Assembly (NCBI GenBank): GCA_900554085.1
Contig: USGA01000048.1
Coordinates: forward strand, 1 to 6,155
Reading direction: 5' to 3'
From: an uncultured Clostridia bacterium
Lineage (GTDB): Bacteria > Bacillota > Clostridia > Christensenellales > CAG-917
DNA length: 6,155 nucleotides
The notes beneath the pieces are model-generated. The model was not told the DNA's origin. It worked only from the letters and a program-made list of their open reading frames with translations, and did no database searches. A program made the translations under genes and the position numbers. Below are positions 1 through 4,680 of the stretch, piece after piece. The number at the start of each line of letters is the position of its first letter. The first letter of the stretch is position 1.

Positions 1-77
1 AACAGACAGGAGCGTACTTGTCGTACGTGACTGTTTGCGAGGGCGGCTCTGACAAAGTTATTCGCGGAATAGCGCGG
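1..77. repeat. Long-hairpin element A, right part only (cut by window edge)
   Basis: This copy contains the apical hairpin: CGTAC at 13-17 pairs with GTACG at 23-27 around a five-base loop, and ACAG at 6-9 pairs with CTGT at 31-34. The right arms of the outer stems are also present: GGGCGG at 41-46 and the terminal arm at 65-77. The left arms would lie before position 1. From the right arms one predicts CCGCCC and a sequence close to CCGCGATATTCCG just outside the window. Confidence 0.7.
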
Positions 78-94
78 AGAACAGCGACAACCTT

Positions 95-122
95 GTTTCT
101 TTCCTCGCCCACGGAAAGAAAC
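95..122. repeat. Short spacer hairpin, first copy
   Basis: Ten bases at 95-104 (GTTTCTTTCC) are perfectly complementary to 113-122, closing an eight-base loop TCGCCCAC. It sits in the spacer between long-hairpin elements A and B. A second copy lies at 264-292. Confidence 0.7.
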
Positions 123-130
123 GTGTAAAA

Positions 131-246
131 CCGCGATATTCCGATGAAGAACAAGGAAGAACCGCCCCGAACAGACAGGAGCGTACTTGTCGTACGTGAC
201 TGTTTGCGAGGGCGGCTCTAACAAAGTTGTTCGCGGAATAGCGCGG
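131..246. repeat. Long-hairpin element B, complete
   Basis: This is one long imperfect palindrome. From outside in, 131-143 pairs with 234-246 (13 positions, one mismatch), 149-154 (GAACAA) with 227-232 (TTGTTC), 158-160 with 217-219, 162-167 (CCGCCC) with 210-215 (GGGCGG), and 175-178 (ACAG) with 200-203 (CTGT). Next comes a 3x3 internal loop, GAG at 179-181 against TGA at 197-199. The tip is CGTAC 182-186 with GTACG 192-196, closing a five-base loop. All pairings were read by eye and no folding energy was computed. Confidence 0.8.
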
Positions 247-263
247 ATAACAGCGACAACCTT

Positions 264-292
264 GTTTCTTCCCCTCGCCCACGGAAAGAAAC
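264..292. repeat. Short spacer hairpin, second copy
   Basis: 264-273 pairs with 283-292 at nine of ten positions, with an A-C mismatch between 271 and 285. It is the counterpart of the hairpin at 95-122, with a one-base insertion. The pairing is slightly degraded compared with the first copy. Confidence 0.65.
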
Positions 293-294
293 GT

Positions 295-422
295 GTAAAA
301 CCGCGATATTTGAGCGTCAGACAAGGAAACTAAACGCCCGCGGACAGGAGCATACTTGCCGTATGTGACTGCTCGCGGGCGTTTGTGTTGACGCAGTATC
401 ACGCCGAATAGCGCGGTTTTAC
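295..422. repeat. Long-hairpin element C, complete, with outer arm overlapping the pyrB stop codon
   Basis: The layout matches element B but much of the sequence differs. The outer arms 295-310 and 407-422 are complementary at 15 of 16 positions. Inside them GCGTCA at 314-319 pairs with TGACGC at 389-394, then an 11-base perfect stem joins 332-342 and 374-384. CAG 345-347 pairs with CTG 369-371, the GAG/TGA internal loop recurs (348-350 against 366-368), and CATAC 351-355 pairs with GTATG 361-365 around TTGCC. In element B the tip stem is CGTAC/GTACG, so both partners changed together here. The outer right arm includes the last coding base and stop codon of pyrB (419-421), which lies on the minus strand. 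Confidence 0.8.
332..384 (-). terminator. Possible 3'-end or terminator hairpin for the pyr operon
   Basis: The GC-rich central hairpin of element C lies 34 bases downstream of the pyrB stop and has a perfect 11-base outer stem. The minus-strand sequence after the stem has only scattered T residues rather than a clean T run. It therefore fits a 3'-end stabiliser or a Rho-assisted end as well as an intrinsic terminator. No better terminator is visible after pyrB. Confidence 0.35.
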
Positions 423-1528
423 TTGTAGTGACCGAAACGCGTCTCGCAGTACTCACACCTGTAGATGTTGTGCGCTTCGTCGCGGAGCGAGAATTGCTGT
501 GGAAGGTCGGTTTCGACGGCGGTCACGCATTTGGGATTGTGGCAGACAAAACCGTCTGCGGCAGTGTAAATTTTGCGGGAGGCGGGCTCGGGGCAATATC
601 CCTTCTCCGCGTCGGAGAGGAAGCGGAGAATAAGCGCCATTCGCATAAACTTACCGTATTCGACTTGTTTGAAATAACAGGCGCGCGGGTCGTCGTCGAC
701 GTCGACGTTTATCTCTTTGACGCGCGGGAGCGGGTGAAGGACGCTCATATGCGCGGGAGCGGCTTTCATCTTCTCGGCGTTGAGCACATAGCAATCCTTG
801 AGGCGCTCATACTCGTCGAGGTCCTGAAAGCGTTCGCGCTGAATACGGGTCATATACAACACGTCCAGGTCGGCTATGCAGTCCTCGATGTTGGAGCAAT
901 GACTCCAGACCGCCCCGCGGGGCTCCATAATTTCGTAGCGCACATAGTTGGGTATGGTGAGTTCGGGGGGCGATATCATAACGAAACGGTTGCCCTCGTA
1001 GCGAGTGAGCGCATTTATGAGGGAGTGCACCGTCCTGCCGTATTTGAGGTCGCCGCAGATACCTATCGTGAGATGGTCGAGCCTGCCGTGACGGTCCTTG
1101 ATGGTGAGCAGGTCCGCAAGCGTCTGCGTGGGGTGACAATGTCCGCCGTCGCCTGCGTTTATGACGGGCACTATACTGCGGCGGGAAGCCGCAAGCGCCG
1201 CGCCCTCGAGGGGGTGACGCATAGCGATGATATCGGCGTATGCGCTGACGGTGCGGATTGTGTCCATAACGCTTTCGCCTTTGGTGGTGGAACTGTTGGA
1301 CGCGGAGGCAAACCCGAGGGCCTTGCCGCCGAGTTCCATCATAGCCGCTTCGAAAGAAAGGCGGGTACGTGTGGACGGTTCGAAAAACAACGTCGCGATT
1401 TTCTTGCCTTCGCAGGCGTGAGCGTACTTCGCGCGGTCGCGCATTATGTCTTCGGCGACGGCAAGTATGCCGTCAATTTCTTCGGTGGTGAGGTCGGAAA
1501 TGTCGATAAGGTGTCTTATTCCTTGCAT
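419..1528 (-). CDS. pyrB: Aspartate carbamoyltransferase catalytic chain fused to a PyrI-type zinc domain
   Basis: Transfers the carbamoyl group of carbamoyl phosphate to L-aspartate to give N-carbamoyl-aspartate, the committed step of pyrimidine synthesis in the cytoplasm. Of 369 residues, 1-311 form the catalytic chain. All the expected active-site positions are present: P51-STRTR, K83, R104, H132-PTQ135, R165, R228-IQ230 and H265-PLP268. Residues 312-369 match the zinc domain of the E. coli regulatory chain PyrI. C329-x4-C334 and C358-x2-C361 have the same spacing as PyrI C109/C114/C138/C141. The roughly 100-residue nucleotide-binding domain of PyrI is missing. The start at 1528 (MQGIRHL) has AGAGAG about 9 bases upstream. 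The frame is open for 18 more codons to an ATG at 1582, but those residues are unlike the family and run through an RNA hairpin. It is the last gene of the cluster, 88 bases after pyrE. Confidence 0.96.
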   Translation of the reverse strand: MQGIRHLIDISDLTTEEIDGILAVAEDIMRDRAKYAHACEGKKIATLFFEPSTRTRLSFEAAMMELGGKALGFASASNSSTTKGESVMDTIRTVSAYADIIAMRHPLEGAALAASRRSIVPVINAGDGGHCHPTQTLADLLTIKDRHGRLDHLTIGICGDLKYGRTVHSLINALTRYEGNRFVMISPPELTIPNYVRYEIMEPRGAVWSHCSNIEDCIADLDVLYMTRIQRERFQDLDEYERLKDCYVLNAEKMKAAPAHMSVLHPLPRVKEINVDVDDDPRACYFKQVEYGKFMRMALILRFLSDAEKGYCPEPASRKIYTAADGFVCHNPKCVTAVETDLPQQFSLRDEAHNIYRCEYCETRFGHYK

Positions 1529-1537
1529 AACAAAAAT

Positions 1538-1543
1538 CTCTCT
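1538..1543 (-). promoter_or_regulatory. Ribosome binding site deciding the pyrB start
   Basis: The minus strand reads AGAGAG about 9 bases before the ATG at 1526-1528. It supports this start over the upstream in-frame ATG at 1580-1582, which lies at the edge of a hairpin. Confidence 0.6.
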
Positions 1544-1549
1544 TTTGCC

Positions 1550-1578
1550 GCAAAACGGCTTTCTGACTGCCGTTTTGC
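1550..1578 (-). promoter_or_regulatory. Perfect hairpin 2 in the pyrE-pyrB gap
   Basis: On the minus strand GCAAAACGGC (1578-1569) pairs perfectly with GCCGTTTTGC (1559-1550) around a nine-base loop. It lies just upstream of the pyrB ribosome binding site and two bases after hairpin 1. No T run follows, so it is not a standard terminator. It could affect RNA processing, stability or pyrB translation. Confidence 0.6.
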
Positions 1579-1580
1579 AC

Positions 1581-1608
1581 ATTCAGCCGCAATTTTTTGC
1601 GGCTGAAT
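1581..1608 (-). promoter_or_regulatory. Perfect hairpin 1 in the pyrE-pyrB gap
   Basis: Twelve bases at 1581-1592 pair perfectly with 1597-1608 around a four-base loop (AAAA on the minus strand), starting 8 bases after the pyrE stop. There is no T run downstream on the minus strand. On the plus strand the downstream sequence is T-rich, but there is no plus-strand gene for it to terminate. Confidence 0.65.
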
Positions 1609-1616
1609 CGTATTGT

Positions 1617-2291
1617 TTATTTTTTGGTCATCCAACTTTCGTCCGACGGATTGTCGCGGAAAGCAATGAGTTTTGCGCAATCTTCGGCACGGATATACCC
1701 TTCCTCGACGGCAACCTCGAGCAGAATATCGAGAGTGCAAAGACTGACCGCCCGCACTCCTGCCTGTGCCATTTTGTCTTTGCCCGCCTGCATTCCGTAA
1801 GTGAATATGCTTACCATTCCCAGCACGTCGGCGCCCGCTTCGCGGAGCGCGTCCACCGTCTCGAGCGAACTTTTGGCCGTGGAGATGAGGTCCTCGACGA
1901 CAACGACTTTCGCGCCCGTGTCGAGTTTGCCCTCTATGCGGTTTGCCCTTCCGTGGTCCTTTGCGCCCGAACGGACGTAACCCATAGGCATACCGAGAAG
2001 ATATCCCGCAATCGCGGCGTGCGCTATACCCGCGGTTGCCGTGCCCATAAGCACCTCGCAATCGGGGAACTCGGTCCCCACCACCTGCGCTATGCCCTTC
2101 TCCACCGCTTCGCGCACGGCAGGCGCGGTGAGCACGAGACGGTTGTCGCAGTAAATGGGACTTTTTATGCCGCTTGCCCAGGTGAAAGGCTGGTCGGGAC
2201 GGAGAAAAACCGCACCTATGGACAACAGTCCTTTTGCGACTTCTCTTGCGAGAACTTCTGCGTTTGCTTTTTCGGAAACCATTTTGTTCAT
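1617..2291 (-). CDS. pyrE: Orotate phosphoribosyltransferase
   Basis: Joins orotate and PRPP to give OMP and pyrophosphate, the fifth step of UMP synthesis. The 224-residue protein has the family's landmarks in order: FTWASGIKSPIYCDNR (36-51) near the N-terminus, the GTATAGIAHA segment (83-92), the flexible catalytic loop AKDHGRANRIEG (110-121) with the expected K, D and H, and the PRPP-binding motif VVEDLISTAKS (131-141). The length suits the family. The ATG at 2289-2291 overlaps the pyrF TGA as ATGA, and GGAG at 2299-2302 sits 7 bases upstream, which supports this start. The open frame extends 10 codons further, to 2321, into pyrF, but that extension lacks family sequence. Translational coupling to pyrF is likely. 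Confidence 0.96.
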   Translation of the reverse strand: MNKMVSEKANAEVLAREVAKGLLSIGAVFLRPDQPFTWASGIKSPIYCDNRLVLTAPAVREAVEKGIAQVVGTEFPDCEVLMGTATAGIAHAAIAGYLLGMPMGYVRSGAKDHGRANRIEGKLDTGAKVVVVEDLISTAKSSLETVDALREAGADVLGMVSIFTYGMQAGKDKMAQAGVRAVSLCTLDILLEVAVEEGYIRAEDCAKLIAFRDNPSDESWMTKK

Positions 2292-3001
2292 ATCTCTTCT
2301 CCGAGGAAATCTTTTACACATCGTGCATAGGCTGCGACGGGATTGTCGGCTGCCGTTACGGGTCTGCCCACGACAATATAGTCGGAACCGAGTTCGCGCG
2401 CCAGCGCGGGAGTGGTGACGCGCACCTGGTCCCCCTTGCTGGCGTCGTCAAAACGTATGCCCGGCGTAACCGTCAGGAAATTCTGCCCGCAAACGCCGTG
2501 AACCTTGCCCGCCTCGAGAGGGGAACACACCACTCCGTCCAATCCCGAGCGCGCGGCATTTTCAGCATAACTCATAACCGTTTCGTCGATGGGGCGCTCT
2601 ATCAGCAGTTCGTCGCGCATAAGTTGCTCGCTCGTGGACGTGAGTTGGGTGACCGCTATAAGCAGGGGACGAGTGCCGTCGGCACGCGTGAGCCCCTCGA
2701 GCGCGGCTTTCATCATCACCGAACCGCCGCCCGCGTGCAGGTTGCACATATCGACATCCAGTCCCGAAAGCACCGCCATTGCCTTTTTGACGGTATTGGG
2801 AATGTCGTGCAGTTTGAGGTCGAGGAAGATTTTGTGCCCGCGGCGCTTTATTTCTTTGACCATTTCGCTGCCGGCGGCGTAGAAAAGTTCCATACCGATT
2901 TTTACGAAAGGCTTTCTGCTGCAGCCGTCGAATCTGTCGAGGAAAGCGAGCGCCTGCTCCGCTCCCGCGAAATCAAGCGCGATTATAACGTCTTTTGCCA
3001 T
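2288..3001 (-). CDS. pyrF: Orotidine-5'-phosphate decarboxylase
   Basis: Decarboxylates OMP to UMP, the last step of the pathway. The 237-residue chain is a TIM-barrel enzyme of the bacterial short type. It shows IALDF (7-11) with substrate-binding D10, VKIGMELF (33-40) with K34, and the catalytic set DLKLHDIPNT (61-70) supplying D61, K63 and D66. The phosphate-binding parts TPGIR (179-183) and VVGRPVTAA (210-218) follow. AGGAG at 3007-3011 lies about 5 bases before the ATG. It follows pyrD by 21 bases and overlaps the pyrE start by 4 bases. No key residue is missing. Confidence 0.97.
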   Translation of the reverse strand: MAKDVIIALDFAGAEQALAFLDRFDGCSRKPFVKIGMELFYAAGSEMVKEIKRRGHKIFLDLKLHDIPNTVKKAMAVLSGLDVDMCNLHAGGGSVMMKAALEGLTRADGTRPLLIAVTQLTSTSEQLMRDELLIERPIDETVMSYAENAARSGLDGVVCSPLEAGKVHGVCGQNFLTVTPGIRFDDASKGDQVRVTTPALARELGSDYIVVGRPVTAADNPVAAYARCVKDFLGEEI

Positions 3002-3022
3002 ATTTTCTCCTGTTGCGGCGCG

Positions 3023-3931
3023 CTACAGCGCGGCGCCGATTATATCGGATATGTTTTCGATGCGGAATTTCTTCATTGCGTCGGGCAGGGATTCGACTAT
3101 CTCCTTGCAAGCGTAAGGATTGACGAGATTTGCCGCCCCCACCTGCACGGCGCACGCGCCCGCCATCATCATTTCCAGTACGTCTTCCGCCGTCGTGACG
3201 CCGCCCATACCTATCACAGGCACGGTTACCGCACGCGCCACGTCGTTTATCATACGGAGTGCCACCGGGAACACGGCGGGACCGCTGACGCCGCCCGTCC
3301 TCACCGCGATAACCGGCTTGCGGGTGCGCAGGTCTATCCTCATTCCGACCAGCGTGTTTATGAGGCTTATGCCGTCCGCGCCGCCGTCGACAACCGCCCT
3401 CGCCATACCCGCTATACTGGTGACGTTCGGGCTGAGTTTGACGATAAGCGGCTTTTTAACTTTCTTTTTGACTGCGTAAACAAGTGATTTTGCGATTTGC
3501 GCATCGGTTCCGAAAGCCATTCCGCCGCCCTTTACGTTGGGACATGAAATGTTCAGTTCCACCGCGAAAACTTCTTTGCAGTCCGAGAGTTTTTCGGCGG
3601 CGAATACATATTCCTCTTCGCTGTGTCCGCCGACGTTCGCTATTATGGCGCCGCCGTAAACCGCTGCAAGGCGTGGTATTTCCTCTTTGGCCACGGCTTC
3701 CGCGCCGGGATTCTGAAGCCCTATCGCGTTGATTATGCCTGCGGGACACTCCGCTATTCTGGGGAGCGGGTTGCCGTAACGCGCGTCCTTGGTGGTGCCC
3801 TTGAGCGCTATGCCGCCGAGAACGTTCAGGTCGTAATACTCCGCGAACTCGCTGCCGAATCCGAAAGTGCCGCTTGCGGGAATGACGGGGCTTGCCAGTT
3901 TTCTGCCGAACAGGTTTACAGATATATCCAT
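3023..3931 (-). CDS. pyrD: Dihydroorotate dehydrogenase, class 1B catalytic subunit (FMN)
   Basis: Oxidises dihydroorotate to orotate with FMN. In class 1B the electrons leave through the partner PyrK to NAD, and a heterotetramer forms in the cytoplasm. The protein has 302 residues, typical for the class. Visible are IPASGTFGFG (17-26), the substrate loop NAIGLQNPG (68-76), and NISCPNVKGGG (127-137) with the active-site base C130. Class 2 enzymes use serine at that position. IVKLSPN (163-169) and the FMN-phosphate segment VIGMGGV (239-245) follow. A strong site, GAGGAGGG, overlaps the pyrK stop codon just upstream of the ATG. pyrK lies directly upstream with a 10-base gap, which fits the two-subunit enzyme and suggests coupled translation. 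Confidence 0.96.
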   Translation of the reverse strand: MDISVNLFGRKLASPVIPASGTFGFGSEFAEYYDLNVLGGIALKGTTKDARYGNPLPRIAECPAGIINAIGLQNPGAEAVAKEEIPRLAAVYGGAIIANVGGHSEEEYVFAAEKLSDCKEVFAVELNISCPNVKGGGMAFGTDAQIAKSLVYAVKKKVKKPLIVKLSPNVTSIAGMARAVVDGGADGISLINTLVGMRIDLRTRKPVIAVRTGGVSGPAVFPVALRMINDVARAVTVPVIGMGGVTTAEDVLEMMMAGACAVQVGAANLVNPYACKEIVESLPDAMKKFRIENISDIIGAAL

Positions 3932-3941
3932 TGCGCCCTCC

Positions 3942-4679
3942 TCACTCCCATATCACGGACGCCGCCTCGAATACGGGGCCTTCCTTGCATACGCGCCTGA
4001 AACCGTCGGTCGTCTTTATACTGCAGCCCATACAAGCCCCGAAACCGCACCCCATACGCGCCTCGAGGCTGAGTTGCCCCGCCGTGCTCCAAGCCGAAAG
4101 CGCTCGGAGCATAACCGCGGGCCCGCAGGCGTAATAGCGGTCGAAATTCACTCCCGCCGCGAAATCTTTGTCGCGGAGAGCGGCAACGGCGTTGCCCCTA
4201 TATCCTTCGCTGCCGTCGTCGGTGGCGACAATCACGTCGGCATAGCGGGCGAAATTGTCCTTGTAATAAATTTCGGACGCAGTCTGGAAACCGAGCACCG
4301 CAGTCGGGCGCACACCCTTTTCGGCAAACTTGCGCGCCAGCATAAACAGCGGAGCGCAACCTATACCTCCGCCCACAAGCAAAGGTTTTTCGGCGGAAAG
4401 GTCGAAACCGTTGCCCAGACACGTGAGCGCGGAGACTTCTTTCCCCGTCTGCCAGCGCGACATCCTGTCCGTGCCGGCGCCCACGGTCTTTACAAGCAAC
4501 TTGAGGGTGCCGTCCCGCCCGCTGTCGCCCACGCTTATCGGGCGACGCAGGAACCGACCTTCCACTTCGATTTCGACAAATTGTCCCGCTCGCATAGGAG
4601 AAGCGCCCGAGAACGTCAACTCGAACACCGTGGGGGTAAGTGGGCGGTTGCCCGTGAGAAGCAGCGTCTCGCGTTTCAT
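3942..4679 (-). CDS. pyrK: Dihydroorotate dehydrogenase electron-transfer subunit (FAD, 2Fe-2S)
   Basis: Passes electrons from PyrD's FMN through a 2Fe-2S cluster and FAD to NAD+. The 245 residues carry the layout of ferredoxin-reductase-like proteins: an FAD-binding barrel with RRPISV (45-50), an NAD-binding domain beginning LLVGGGIGCAPL (100-111), YYACGP (182-187), and a C-terminal iron-sulphur module. In that module the ligands are C211-x4-C216-x2-C219-x11-C231, all present. The ATG at 4677-4679 is one base after the carB stop (TGA-T-ATG), and I see no good Shine-Dalgarno upstream, so translation probably restarts after carB ends. The gene is paired with pyrD just downstream. Confidence 0.96.
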   Translation of the reverse strand: MKRETLLLTGNRPLTPTVFELTFSGASPMRAGQFVEIEVEGRFLRRPISVGDSGRDGTLKLLVKTVGAGTDRMSRWQTGKEVSALTCLGNGFDLSAEKPLLVGGGIGCAPLFMLARKFAEKGVRPTAVLGFQTASEIYYKDNFARYADVIVATDDGSEGYRGNAVAALRDKDFAAGVNFDRYYACGPAVMLRALSAWSTAGQLSLEARMGCGFGACMGCSIKTTDGFRRVCKEGPVFEAASVIWE

Positions 4680-4680
4680 A

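Larger units (their letters stand above)
1..422. repeat. Array of 169-base tandem repeats forming alternating long and short hairpins, downstream of pyrB
   Basis: This stretch has no believable gene. Bases 1-169 and 170-338 are a direct tandem pair. Over roughly the first 140 bases I see only a handful of differences (positions 51, 60, 79 and a substitution plus one-base insertion near 102). The last 29 or so bases of each period are variable. A third copy begins near 339 and stops at the end of pyrB. The conserved block starting GACAGGAG occurs at 5, 174 and 343, exactly 169 apart. Each period reads as a long imperfect hairpin (1-77 partial, 131-246, 295-422) plus a spacer with a short hairpin. 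The strand on which it acts, if it is an RNA, is unknown. The array probably extends beyond position 1, since the left arm of the first long hairpin is missing. Confidence 0.9.

Noticed and set aside
1..422. CRISPR array
   Set aside because: The 169-base period, long palindromic units and near-identical spacers do not fit short repeats with unique spacers.
58..456. Minus-strand open frame of 132 codons over the repeat array
   Set aside because: It runs through both hairpin types and into the pyrB 3' end, has no family resemblance, and its sequence is explained by the repeats.
1529..1582. Upstream ATG extending PyrB by 18 residues
   Set aside because: The extra residues are unlike the family, are encoded by a perfect hairpin, and the downstream ATG has a ribosome binding site and places STRTR at the E. 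coli position.
428..1606. Long plus-strand open frame (392 codons) opposite pyrB
   Set aside because: It is an antisense shadow of a GC-rich gene. The minus-strand product has every ATCase motif and the plus product has none. Similar shadows at 2234-3487 and 3867-4703 are rejected for the same reason.
1529..1616. PyrR-type attenuator in the pyrE-pyrB gap
   Set aside because: There are hairpins but no terminator T run on the minus strand, and I do not see the conserved PyrR-binding loop sequence.
1581..1626. Plus-strand intrinsic terminator (hairpin 1 plus T-rich stretch)
   Set aside because: The T-rich part starts several bases after the stem, is interrupted, and lies mostly within pyrE; there is no plus-strand gene to terminate.
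2292..2321. Upstream ATG extending PyrE by 10 residues
   Set aside because: The ATG at 2289-2291 overlaps the pyrF stop in the usual way and has GGAG at a good distance.
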